Shown here: in pieces, positions 1 to 7,036 of the stretch
Numbering within the stretch: position 1 is the first letter of the stretch
How the letters are laid out: each line of letters begins with the position of its first letter
Assembly: GCA_037147235.1 (NCBI GenBank)
Contig: JBAWVO010000151.1
Location: forward strand, 1 to 15,459
Source: JANXQG01 sp037147235
GTDB taxonomy: Bacteria > Planctomycetota > Planctomycetia > Pirellulales > Thermoguttaceae
Direction: 5' to 3'
DNA: 15,459 bases
Notes under the pieces: generated by a model
Told to the model about the DNA's origin: nothing
The model's database searches: none
Seen by the model: only the letters and a program-made list of their open reading frames with translations
Program-made: the position numbers and the translations under genes

Positions 1-58
1 ACTGTTACCACGAAGATAAAAATTGTTCAGGTTATTTTTGCGCGGTCGCTTAGCGGCG

Positions 59-64
59 TACAAT
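59..64 (+). promoter_or_regulatory. -10 box of first leader RNA
   Basis: TACAAT, set in GCGTACAATGA, lies at exactly the same offset from the structured RNA as the TACAAT box of the second copy at 834-839. The -35 is weak: a TTGCGC at 38-43 leaves a 15-nt spacer. Transcription would start near 70. The evidence is position conservation between the paralogous copies, not promoter strength. Confidence 0.6.
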
Positions 65-69
65 GAGAG

Positions 70-222
70 TACTGGAGGAGTGGCGACGCACTTGGTCGCG
101 ACTTTCTAAATAAATTGTCGGATGACTAGATAGAGAGCAACCCAGCCGTGCTGGGGGGCTCGTTGACGAGTAAGCCGACGTGGTTGAATGCCTTCGGGTG
201 TTCCGCTGCGTCGGTTTTTTTG
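70..222 (+). ncRNA. structured leader RNA, copy 1 (candidate riboswitch/attenuator)
   Basis: This segment aligns without gaps to 845-997 (constant offset 775). Helices visible in both copies are: P0 83-87/95-99; P1 116-121/175-180; P2 141-146/150-155 with a CGU loop; P3 159-162/167-170; and a terminator stem 175-180/209-214 followed by seven U. P0 and P2 differ between the copies by compensatory changes, which supports a conserved RNA fold. The block 115-141 is 27/27 identical and mostly unpaired, as expected of a ligand- or protein-binding core. The RNA ends 54 nt before the start codon of the DUF2007 gene, so a cis-acting leader is the simplest reading. A free-standing small RNA is possible. 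I do not recognise it as a known riboswitch class. Confidence 0.75.
175..221 (+). terminator. intrinsic terminator of leader RNA copy 1
   Basis: The outer stem CCGACG (175-180) pairs with CGTCGG (209-214). An inner arm (GAATGCC with GGTGTTC, using G-U pairs) is capped by UUCG-like bases, and a run of seven T follows at 215-221. The 5' arm of this stem is also the 3' arm of the leader helix P1, so the two helices exclude each other. A strong SD and the DUF2007 start codon lie downstream. Confidence 0.8.
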
Positions 223-275
223 TTTTCTACTCGGTTTGTGTCGCACCACGTGAAACGATAAAAGGAGCAAACAAA

Positions 276-527
276 ATGGAAGCCGATGAACCCGTGACCA
301 TTTACACGGTCAATAATCCCTACGAAGCGGAAGTCATCAAAATGGCCCTTCAGGGCGAAGGCATTTCCTGCCAACTGGATGGAGAGGGTCAAGCCGGGCT
401 GTCGGACATCCTCGCAATCGGAGTTCTCGTGCCGGCGCGAGACGCCGACCGAGCCCAGAAAATCATCGAGCAGAATGAGGCCAAGCACCAAGACGCAGCG
501 CCAAGACGGCATGCGGAGAATCACTAA
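276..527 (+). CDS. DUF2007-family small protein
   Basis: The 83-residue protein has the pattern of the DUF2007 family (putative prokaryotic signal-transducing protein). VTIYTVNNPYEAEVIKMALQ (residues 7-26) is the first strand and helix, GISCQLDGEGQAG (29-41) follows, then ILAIGVLVPARDADRAQKII (45-64). This is one small ferredoxin-like fold, and the family has no established reaction. The protein is cytoplasmic, with no signal peptide or membrane segment. The start at 276 is chosen because AAGGAG (262-267) lies 8 nt upstream; an in-frame start at 180 would fall inside the terminator. The last residues (QDAAPRRHAENH) are unlike a conserved end and may be divergent. The gene follows leader RNA copy 1 and is probably controlled by it. 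The family call is firm; the role is unknown. Confidence 0.8.
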   Translation: MEADEPVTIYTVNNPYEAEVIKMALQGEGISCQLDGEGQAGLSDILAIGVLVPARDADRAQKIIEQNEAKHQDAAPRRHAENH

Positions 528-545
528 CCCGAGAAGTGAAGTGAG

Positions 546-698
546 CCGAGCGGCCCGCTACCCAACCACAGCCGCAAACCGAGCAGCCCACCCCGCAGCC
601 ACAGTCGCGAGCCGAGCGGTACGCCCCCAACCGCAGCCCCGAGCCGAGCGGCCACAACCTCAGCCAAAAGCCGAGCGGCACACAGCAGGACCGAGCGA
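546..698 (+). repeat. degenerate CCGAGCGG-spaced repeat after DUF2007 gene
   Basis: The octamer CCGAGCGG or a one-base variant recurs at 546, 579, 612, 644, 671 and 691. The spacing is 33, 33, 32, 27 and 20 nt, separated by CCGCAGCC/CAACC-rich DNA. One frame stays open to 732 and would read a Pro/Ala/Arg-rich peptide with a Lys-rich end. However, the spacing is not kept in multiples of three, which argues against selection on a protein. The rest of 528-833 holds no gene I can support, only the promoter of leader copy 2 at its end. Confidence 0.55.
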
Positions 699-811
699 GG
701 ATAAGCACAAGGAAAAGGGCAAAGAGAAATAGGTATTCATCGTGGTTGATTTTCTCGCTTTGTAGCGACTACCTCGTTAGCGACAAATGTGGCGAAAGAA
801 ATAGCCCCCCC

Positions 812-839
812 TTGCCTTTGCCTAGTAGCTGTGTACAAT
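812..839 (+). promoter_or_regulatory. promoter of second leader RNA
   Basis: TACAAT at 834-839 is preceded by TTGCCT at 812-817 with a 16-nt spacer. The neighbourhood TAGCTGTGTACAATGA matches TAGCGGCGTACAATGA in copy 1 at all but two positions. The predicted start is near 845. It would drive the leader, the receiver-BON gene and probably the sigma factor gene. Confidence 0.65.
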
Positions 840-844
840 GATGG

Positions 845-997
845 TGTTGTGAGAGTCGCGGTGCGTTAGATTGCGGCTTTCCGGTGAAGTTGTCGGATGA
901 CTAGATAGAGAGCAACTCGGCCGTGCCGAGGGGCTCGTTAGTGAGTAAGCCGACGTGGTCGAATTCCTACGGGTATTCTGCTACGTCGGCTTTTTTC
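845..997 (+). ncRNA. structured leader RNA, copy 2 (candidate riboswitch/attenuator)
   Basis: This is the second copy of the structured RNA, colinear with 70-222. Helices are: P0 858-862/870-874; P1 891-896/950-955; P2 916-921/925-930; P3 934-937/942-945; terminator stem 950-956/983-989 followed by six U. Relative to copy 1, P2 shows C-G to U-A and A-U to G-C exchanges. P0 shows C-G to U-A plus G-U replacements. The unpaired core at 890-916 is unchanged. The U tract ends 46 nt before the start codon of the receiver-BON gene. The two copies precede unrelated genes, so what is shared is the signal sensed rather than the gene product. Confidence 0.75.
950..996 (+). terminator. intrinsic terminator of leader RNA copy 2
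   Basis: CCGACGT (950-956) pairs with ACGTCGG (983-989). The inner arm pairs GAAT and CC with GG and ATTC around an internal T-T mismatch. T6 follows at 991-996. As in copy 1, the 5' arm doubles as the 3' arm of P1, giving a terminator/antiterminator choice ahead of the receiver-BON gene. Confidence 0.8.
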
Positions 998-1042
998 GTT
1001 CTTGTTTGTGCAGGACGTGTTTCAAGATCAAGGAAGGTATCT

Positions 1043-1690
1043 ATGTTGGACAAAATAACTTTCGTTCCATCGCGGTCGAATGGATCGAGCCTCATTCGCG
1101 TTTTAATAGCCGATCCCGATGTGTCGCTCCCTTCGGTGTATCGAGAGCCTCTTTTACGGGCGGGCTTTGAGTTGAGGACCGCTGCAAGCGGGCTTGAGTG
1201 CATTGCTCGGCTGCGCGAATGCGTGCCGGATGTGCTCGTACTGGAACCGCACATGCCATGGGGTGGGGGCGATGGGGTTCTCGCGATCATGGGCGAGGTT
1301 CCTCATTTTGCGACCATTCCCGTAATGATTCTAACATCGTGCCGCGATCCTCATGTCTTGAACCGTGTGGCACGCTTTCCGATAAGCGACTATCACATAA
1401 AACCGCTCTCGCCCGATCGATTGGCAGAGAAGCTCCGTACTTTGCTCGCTCATCCCAGACTGCGTTTTACTTTGGCGGTGCAAACCGGTCGCCTGGAATG
1501 TGCGATTGCGAGGCGAACCCACGGTCGCGTCCGAAATCTGCGAGTCGAAACTATGGACGGGCGCGTCATTGTGCGAGGTCGTTCAGACTCGCACCACGTT
1601 AAACAACTGGCACTGGCCGCGGTGCCAGATGTGTTTGAGGCTACTGAATTCCAATCCGACAGGATCGAAATGGACATTGAAGTTGGTTAA
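1043..1690 (+). CDS. pseudo-receiver domain fused to BON-like domain
   Basis: The 215-residue protein has two domains. Residues 17-135 form a CheY-like receiver: acidic pocket D24/D26 (IADPD), Thr98 after strand 4 (PVMILTS), and Lys120 with Pro121 (YHIKPL). The phosphoacceptor position on strand 3 reads VLVLEPHMP, so Asp is replaced by Glu68, a change that often mimics phosphorylation. Residues 148-213 resemble a BON fold (DGRVIVRGRSDSHHVKQLALAAV), usually linked to binding lipid or small ligands. There is no DNA-binding domain, so output is probably by protein contact. The start is set by AGGAAGG at 1031-1037. The gene follows leader copy 2 and is 38 nt from the sigma factor gene, so a shared operon is likely. 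The receiver call is firm; the BON call is moderate. Confidence 0.75.
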   Translation: MLDKITFVPSRSNGSSLIRVLIADPDVSLPSVYREPLLRAGFELRTAASGLECIARLRECVPDVLVLEPHMPWGGGDGVLAIMGEVPHFATIPVMILTSCRDPHVLNRVARFPISDYHIKPLSPDRLAEKLRTLLAHPRLRFTLAVQTGRLECAIARRTHGRVRNLRVETMDGRVIVRGRSDSHHVKQLALAAVPDVFEATEFQSDRIEMDIEVG

Positions 1691-1728
1691 ACAACGATAA
1701 TTATAACCATCAGCAAAGAAGAACTGCC

Positions 1729-2805
1729 ATGTTCACCGATTACGCGCTCGCTCGATTCGACCTGGAGTGTCCTGATAGGGCGATCCTCCCACCCGTTCCC
1801 TTGCCTTTGAAAACCGAGACAATGCAGCAGATTTTTCAGCAACATCGCCGCGGCGACTCAGCGGAGTCGCTGGCACAGCGGTATTGTATGACCTCTACCC
1901 GCATTTGCAGTGTCATCCGGGGGATGCGCGCAGCATGGATCATGGAGTTGCCTCTGAACTGCATGGGTAGCGAGCAGTTCGCCCGCCTCCGATCAAAGAA
2001 GAGGGAACGTGAGATATTGCAACCGCCGCCGGAAGGCGATCTGGCGATAAAGACGTTGCACGTGCCCAGTGGTGTGCCAGGGTATCTGGCCAGTCTGCAC
2101 GATGTGCCACTACTGACACAAGAACAGGAAACCCATCTCTTTCGGAAATTGAACTACCTCAAGTACAAGGCGAGCAGACTTCGCGACACTCTTGATGTGG
2201 ATCGGCCCGAGCGTTGCCTGATGAACCAGATCGAGATTCTGTACGACGAATTGGTTGCGACGAAGAATCAGATCATCCGATCCAACCTTCGGCTGGTGGT
2301 CTCAATTGCCAAGCGGTACGTCGGTTCGGCGGTAGACTTCTTCGAGCTAGTCAGTGACGGAAATATCTCGTTGATGCGTGCGGTGGAAAAGTTCGATGTT
2401 TCGCGGGGCAACAGGTTCAGCACTTACGCAAGTTGGGCAATCATGAAGAATTACGCCCGCACAATATCAGACTTGCTTCGTCGCCAGGGTCGGTTTCGTA
2501 CAAACCACTCGGAAACATTCGATACCGTCGAGGATGATTGTGTCGATCAGTCCGAGCTTGAGTCAGCTCAAATCCAGCGAGGGTCGCATGTAGAGAAGAT
2601 CCTCAAGCAACTCGATGAACGGGAACGACAGATTGTCACGCTTCGTTTTGGCCTAACTCGCGGCCAGAAACCGCTGACCTTAAAACAAGTCGGAGTTACG
2701 ATGGGTGTATCCAAAGAACGGGTCCGACAGATCCTTTGCAGGGCGATGGGCAAATTAAAAAGGCTGTTGAGGAATACCAAATCGAGCAGCCCGTATGAAG
2801 AATGA
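1729..2805 (+). CDS. sigma-70 family factor, planctomycete type lacking region 3
   Basis: The 358-residue protein is an RNA polymerase sigma factor. Residues 30-68 look like a helix-turn-helix (AESLAQRYCMTSTRICSVIRG) outside the sigma core. Region 1.2 is at about 113-150 (PGYLASLHDVPLLTQEQETH). Region 2 spans 175-248: NLRLVVSIAKRYV for core binding, then AVEKFDVSRGNRFSTYASWA for the -10 element. Region 4 is 288-348, with its helix-turn-helix at 317-340 (LKQVGVTMGVSKERVRQIL). Only a linker of about 40 residues joins regions 2 and 4, so sigma-3 is missing, as in a group of planctomycete factors. The start has a weak SD (AAAGAAGAA, 1715-1723). It is probably cotranscribed with the receiver-BON gene and thus with leader copy 2. 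The regulon is unknown. Confidence 0.85.
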   Translation: MFTDYALARFDLECPDRAILPPVPLPLKTETMQQIFQQHRRGDSAESLAQRYCMTSTRICSVIRGMRAAWIMELPLNCMGSEQFARLRSKKREREILQPPPEGDLAIKTLHVPSGVPGYLASLHDVPLLTQEQETHLFRKLNYLKYKASRLRDTLDVDRPERCLMNQIEILYDELVATKNQIIRSNLRLVVSIAKRYVGSAVDFFELVSDGNISLMRAVEKFDVSRGNRFSTYASWAIMKNYARTISDLLRRQGRFRTNHSETFDTVEDDCVDQSELESAQIQRGSHVEKILKQLDERERQIVTLRFGLTRGQKPLTLKQVGVTMGVSKERVRQILCRAMGKLKRLLRNTKSSSPYEE

Positions 2806-3083
2806 AAGCCCTAATCTTTACGATTGCTCTGATGGGCGCTAACCAACACAGGAACACCATGGTCATTCGCGGACTGGAACGCTACGGCAAGCACGATCTG
2901 GCCCGCGAGATCGCCCTGGAACAGCTACGGATGGTAGGCGAGGTTTTTCGGACTACGGGCACCGTCTGGGAAAACTACGCCCCGGATGCTACAAAGCCTG
3001 GGAAACCGGCGAAGGGGGATTTTGTCGGCTGGACGGGAATCGTCCCCATCTTATACTTCCTCGAATTTGGAATCGGCACTTGA
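2802..3083 (+). pseudogene. C-terminal remnant of a trehalase/GH63-like glycosidase
   Basis: The open frame codes for 93 residues. From about residue 13 it reads like the carboxyl end of an (alpha/alpha)6-barrel glycoside hydrolase of the trehalase or mannosylglycerate-hydrolase-like group: QHRNTMVIRGLERYGKHDLA, then TGTVWENYAPDATKPGKP, then DFVGWTGIVPILYFLEFGIG. Such enzymes are several hundred residues long, so most of the catalytic domain is gone. The ATG overlaps the sigma factor stop (ATGA), which allows coupled translation, but an in-frame stop at 2796 shows there is no longer frame. It is most likely a relic left by a deletion. The family match is good; whether any peptide is made is doubtful. 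Confidence 0.65.
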
Positions 3084-3142
3084 AACAGCCGTCACAACTC
3101 CCCTGTATATCCCGCTCTTTGCATCCGGAGAGACATCTATCG

Positions 3143-3904
3143 TTAGCCGGTCACGCCGCCTTCGTTGCCCGGCCAACGGGTGTTGCCTGCCGGATTGTCG
3201 GGCGGTCCCTGGAATGTCACGGCGTGCGGTTGAAGCCGTTTGAGAATCGGCACTAGGTCCGGTCCACCTTTTTCCGTCGGGAACGTGCCGCCGTCGAACC
3301 AGATGTAGGTGAGCGGGCCGTAGTTGCCCCAAAGTTCCGTCACCATGCGTTCCGCTCGCCGCCGGTACTCGACCTGCTTTGGATCGTTGGGTTCTTTCAC
3401 ACCCTTGACCGTGCAGTTGTCGAACACGTCGCAGTAGGCGTTGTACCACATGCTGCAATAGAGGCCCGGCTTGATGCCGTACTTCCGGCACGAGGCGACG
3501 TAATCGCCGACCACGTCTCCCTTGCCGTCCCGCCACTTGGATTGTCGGACGCCGTAGGGATAAGCGTCGCTCTGCCAGGAAATGAAACCCGTGCAGTGCT
3601 TGGCCACGAAGACCGTATACCCGGCCCCCATCGCCTTGGCCGCTTCGAGCCACTGGTCGGTGTTCAGCTTCGGAGGATTGTAGACGCTGGGGTCGAGGTG
3701 GCCCTGCCGTTGCCAGTCGCCTTCGCCCCCATCCGTGAACACGGGGATGTCGAAATGGTAGAACAGGCCAAGTTCCAGATCCTGCCATGCCGCCTGTTCA
3801 GGCGTCGGTCGTGGTAGACCACTGTCGTTGGCTGAGGCTGTGGCACTGGCCAAAGGCGTGGCAAGCAGGAGAACCAAGAGCATAAGGGATTTCTTCAGGT
3901 GCAT
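3143..3904 (-). pseudogene. truncated GH29 alpha-L-fucosidase-like protein with signal peptide
   Basis: The 253-residue product begins with a clear signal peptide (MHLKKSLMLLVLLLATPLAS), and AAGGAGA precedes the chosen ATG by about 8 nt. It continues as the N-terminal half of a GH29 catalytic barrel: LGLFYHFDIPVF, GAGYTVFVAKHCTGF (the typical AKHHDGF segment), GIKPGLYCSMWYN, and TYIWFDGG with the nucleophile-like Asp. Family members have about 450 residues or more; here a TAA stops the frame after NEGGVTG, so the part that supplies the acid/base residue is missing. The break lies 60 nt from the end of the trehalase-like remnant on the other strand. It is probably inactive, exported if expressed, and tied to the breakdown of fucosylated glycans in its intact form. 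Confidence 0.75.
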
Positions 3905-4154
3905 GAGAACGTCTCCTTGGAATAAATAGCCTTGTACTGATGATTGGGTCATGTGGGAGTCAGGAATAGGTATTGTTGCATTTTTTTAAGTTCGACGGCA
4001 AGCCACCCCACCAAACTGCGGAGAAAGAAAGATTGTCTTGCCCTTGCCGAATTGCGGGATCGCTACCGGGAAACCCACCACAATGGTAGACTTGAGCAAC
4101 CACAATAAATGGGCACGCGTACCTTGTCTTTTTGCATTTTTCCTTCCGCGTGCG

Positions 4155-6965
4155 CTATCTCTTCCTGCGCTGCGAGAGTGTTCGCAGGATTGCATCGAGT
4201 ACCGTATCGAGGTGCTTGCCCAAGTCTTCGGCTAGGAACCGCAGCACGAAGTAGCCGTTTTCCTGTAAGAGAACATCCTTGCGCCGGTCGCGACGGTAGG
4301 CCTCCACATTGTCCAGATGCTGATGGCCATCGAGTTCGATGGCGAGGCGGCCGTCTGCCCACAGCAGATCCACTTCCATTTGCCCCCAGTTATCAAAGGG
4401 AATCGGCAACCGGGCGTTGAGACGGAACAGCCCGGCAGATTCCGGCAGCGTTTCAAGCCGACGATAGAGGAATGCCTCGCTGGCACTTCGCGCACGGGCA
4501 ACACCTTCTGCGTCCGGCGAGATCGCCTGTGCCGCGTCGACGAATAACCTAGCCAGCGGCAAGTCGAGCCCGTCGCGAACGAGCCGCTGTACGCTGACTG
4601 CATACTCACCCTTCCACTGGGGTTCCACGGGCAGTGGAACCTCCGCGGGCCAGCCTGGCACCGCACTGGCAGGCAACAAGATCGTATATCCCACGGCCTC
4701 ATAGCCTCGGCAGCGCCGATCGAACATGCGGGCCAGCATGGGCACATTCAGATCGGCGTAATCGTAGACGCGGACTTCGCGTTTGCTGTGGAACAGACGA
4801 TGCAATCGGCCAACGTACTGCGCAATTGTCCCGCGCCAGGAGACGGGCAGCGTCAGAAACAAGGTATCCAGCCGAGCGTCGTCGAAACCTTCACCGATGT
4901 ATTTTCCGGTGGCGAGTAATACCCGCTGCTCATTCTCGGGAATGGCTGCCAGCCGGGCGATGATCGCCTGAGCCTCCTTGGGCCTAGCACCGCCGCGAAG
5001 CATGACCAGGTGGCGAATGCTCGGTGATAATTGAGCAGCCAGGCAATCGAGATGCTCATTGCGCTCAGTCAACACCAAGGGCGAACGGTTTTCTCGAACG
5101 GCCTGCACGACTTCGTCGCAGATCAGCCGATTGCGTTGCTCGTCTGCGATGAGTTCATTATAGAGATCGTGAAACTGGATGCGCAAGTCTGGGTTGGCTG
5201 TCGTGAGTGGGCGAAACGACGTGGGACGAACCAGGACGGTGTGTTCAAAGGGTCTGGCCGCAGCCTGCGCTTTTGCATCGACGTGATGGCGCACGGGGCC
5301 GCACTGCATGAAAATGATCGGGTGGCGGCCGTCTTTGCGCGTGACGGTAGCGGACAGCCCGGTGACGAATTTCGCTTTCGCCCGGCGGACCACTTGCTCA
5401 AAGCTCTGGGCGGACAAATGGTGACATTCGTCAACAATGAGATGGCCATATTCTCCCACACAATCCTTGACGACTCCCTTGCGCACCAGGCTTTGAATGA
5501 CCGCCACATCCAGGGATCCCGTTGGTTTTGTTCGGCCGCCTCCGATTCGGCCAATTGCTTTCGGCGACAGGCCAAGGAACGCCGACAGCCGTTCTACCCA
5601 TTGTTCCAACAGTTGGCGACGATGCACGAGAACCAGCGTGTTAACGCCGCGCTGGGCAATGAGCCACGCAGCGAGAACGGTTTTTCCAAAAGCGGTTGAT
5701 GCCGACAAGACGCCCGTTTCGTAGGCCAGCATCGCACGGGCGGCAGTCTCTTGCTCCAACCGCAATTCACCTTGAAACTGCACCTTCAGCGGTACACCCA
5801 CATACCGTTCGTCTCGAAGGACGACTTCGATGTGCAGATCGGAGAAAAGCTTCTGAATATCTTCCAAACAGCCACGGGGCAAACCGATGTGATGGGTATG
5901 GTCTTCGGCACAGGCGATGATGCGAGGCTTGTCATAAGTCGGCAATCGCATTGCCTGCGCCTTGTAGAACTCGGGATTCTGAAATGCCGCGAGCCGGAGC
6001 AGTTGATTGCGGAGGCTTGGCGGCAATCGCTCCTTTGCAACGTAGATCTGGTTGCCGAGAGTCAGTTCAAGGCTCTTGGGCAATGGCCCGGTGATCAAAT
6101 GGTCCTTCCTCTGGCGCGAAGGTGGCATGGTCCAGGGTTCGGCATCTCCCTCATCGGGCAGGGCAATCTGCACACCAACAATACGTCCGCGTCTCTCGGC
6201 ATCACGAACGATCTCCTCGACGCTGGAACGATCAATTTTGCGGATGCCTGACAGGAATGCCCATTGATCGGGATAAGGAAGACACTGCTCATTGAGGAAG
6301 ACGCTATTACCAAGTTCCCTCGGTTGTTTCTGGAGCGGCAAGGCGATCAGATTGCCAAAACCACTCTGGGGTAGTGTGTCTTGATTGGGGAAAAAACGGT
6401 CATACGAATCCAAACCGATATCCGGTCGCCGTTCCATCGTCTCGGTCAGGATGTGCGAACCAAGTCTGCGTGCCAAGGCGGCGGGAAGGGCCTCATGAAA
6501 GAACAACCAAACGTGCCCGCCGTTGCCGGAACGAGATCGCTCTAGGACAGCCGTCAAGCTCATGCGGCGGCATGTCTCCAAGAAGGCTTCCACGTCTTCC
6601 TGCCAATGCGACTTGTCAAAATCGGCTGCCAGGAAGAGACACGTTTCGTCTTGGAGCATCGGATAGATACCCATGACGAAATCACGGCCATCATCGTCTC
6701 GGCCCGCGAGGTGCCAACGTATCACTTCGTCGGTGATGGGAAGAAAGCGTCGCTGCGGACATGCAGCGCATTTGATTTTTGGCTTTTCGCACAAGCCTCG
6801 CGCCCATTCGTTGGCGCACGCGGGTTGATAGCCGGACTTGCCGGTCTTGCGACTCTCGAAGCGACGCGGATAAACATCGTCGCGCCCGCGAAAGAGCGAG
6901 CGAAACAGGGCGATTTTGGCTTCGGGCGAGGAGCGATGATGGACTAGGTAATCTTTGATATCCAT
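4155..6965 (-). CDS. TOTE-type primase-polymerase / SF2 helicase / DUF559 nuclease
   Basis: The 936-residue protein has three parts. Residues 10-265 are an archaeo-eukaryotic primase domain of the TOTE conflict-system type: Cys50/59/66/69 zinc site, LAADFDK with D115/D117, SGNGGHVWLFF with His151, and FFPNQDTLPQSGFGNLIALP. Residues 390-765 are an SF2 helicase: ASTAFGKT (K428), DECH (512-515), SAT (538-540) and QYVGRLHR (716-723). Residues 820-930 are a DUF559/Vsr-like endonuclease: MEVDLLW, AIELDGHQH (D866, E877, D879), and a final GYFVLRF strand. Known relatives are proposed to act in conflicts with mobile DNA. The ATG is the first possible start after an in-frame stop at 7005-7007 and lies 9 nt from an inverted repeat. 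It is intact and has no partner gene nearby. Confidence 0.88.
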   Translation of the reverse strand: MDIKDYLVHHRSSPEAKIALFRSLFRGRDDVYPRRFESRKTGKSGYQPACANEWARGLCEKPKIKCAACPQRRFLPITDEVIRWHLAGRDDDGRDFVMGIYPMLQDETCLFLAADFDKSHWQEDVEAFLETCRRMSLTAVLERSRSGNGGHVWLFFHEALPAALARRLGSHILTETMERRPDIGLDSYDRFFPNQDTLPQSGFGNLIALPLQKQPRELGNSVFLNEQCLPYPDQWAFLSGIRKIDRSSVEEIVRDAERRGRIVGVQIALPDEGDAEPWTMPPSRQRKDHLITGPLPKSLELTLGNQIYVAKERLPPSLRNQLLRLAAFQNPEFYKAQAMRLPTYDKPRIIACAEDHTHHIGLPRGCLEDIQKLFSDLHIEVVLRDERYVGVPLKVQFQGELRLEQETAARAMLAYETGVLSASTAFGKTVLAAWLIAQRGVNTLVLVHRRQLLEQWVERLSAFLGLSPKAIGRIGGGRTKPTGSLDVAVIQSLVRKGVVKDCVGEYGHLIVDECHHLSAQSFEQVVRRAKAKFVTGLSATVTRKDGRHPIIFMQCGPVRHHVDAKAQAAARPFEHTVLVRPTSFRPLTTANPDLRIQFHDLYNELIADEQRNRLICDEVVQAVRENRSPLVLTERNEHLDCLAAQLSPSIRHLVMLRGGARPKEAQAIIARLAAIPENEQRVLLATGKYIGEGFDDARLDTLFLTLPVSWRGTIAQYVGRLHRLFHSKREVRVYDYADLNVPMLARMFDRRCRGYEAVGYTILLPASAVPGWPAEVPLPVEPQWKGEYAVSVQRLVRDGLDLPLARLFVDAAQAISPDAEGVARARSASEAFLYRRLETLPESAGLFRLNARLPIPFDNWGQMEVDLLWADGRLAIELDGHQHLDNVEAYRRDRRKDVLLQENGYFVLRFLAEDLGKHLDTVLDAILRTLSQRRKR

Positions 6966-6974
6966 CCGGCATCC

Positions 6975-7029
6975 CCGTAGGTCAGGCTTTTGTTCGGTGT
7001 ACCGTCAGGCTGGAAAGCCTGACCTACGG
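6975..7029. repeat. 16-bp perfect inverted repeat upstream of TOTE gene
   Basis: CCGTAGGTCAGGCTTT (6975-6990) and its exact complement AAAGCCTGACCTACGG (7014-7029) flank 23 nt. Those 23 nt hold a third copy of the core, so an alternative hairpin GTCAGGCT/AGCCTGAC with a GGAA loop can form (7004-7023). It resembles the GTAGGTCAGGCTTT palindromes scattered between planctomycete genes. It fills the space between the terminator at 7037-7069 and the TOTE start codon. Confidence 0.85.
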
Positions 7030-7036
7030 CGGGTGT

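Noticed and set aside
59..222. A known riboswitch class such as cyclic di-GMP, SAM, TPP, cobalamin or glycine
   Set aside because: I could not find the hallmark motifs of these classes in the conserved core; left unassigned.
180..275. Upstream in-frame extension of the DUF2007 gene from an ATG at 180
   Set aside because: It would translate the terminator hairpin and U tract of the leader RNA, and a much better SD lies ahead of the ATG at 276.
379..732. Plus-strand 117-codon open frame with Pro/Ala/Arg-rich repeats
   Set aside because: It has no SD, overlaps the DUF2007 gene, and its repeats do not keep a codon phase. Kept only as a repeat.
750..790. Terminator for the DUF2007 transcript (TTTGTAGCGA ... 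TAGCGACAAA)
   Set aside because: Only five outer base pairs form; the inner TAGCGA copies are direct, not inverted, and no T tract follows.
923..1042. Longer N-terminus for the receiver-BON protein
   Set aside because: It would start inside the structured leader; the SD at 1031-1037 and the start of the receiver fold support 1043.
5031..5699. 222-codon plus-strand open frame inside the TOTE gene
   Set aside because: It is the opposite-strand shadow of conserved helicase motifs and resembles no family I know.
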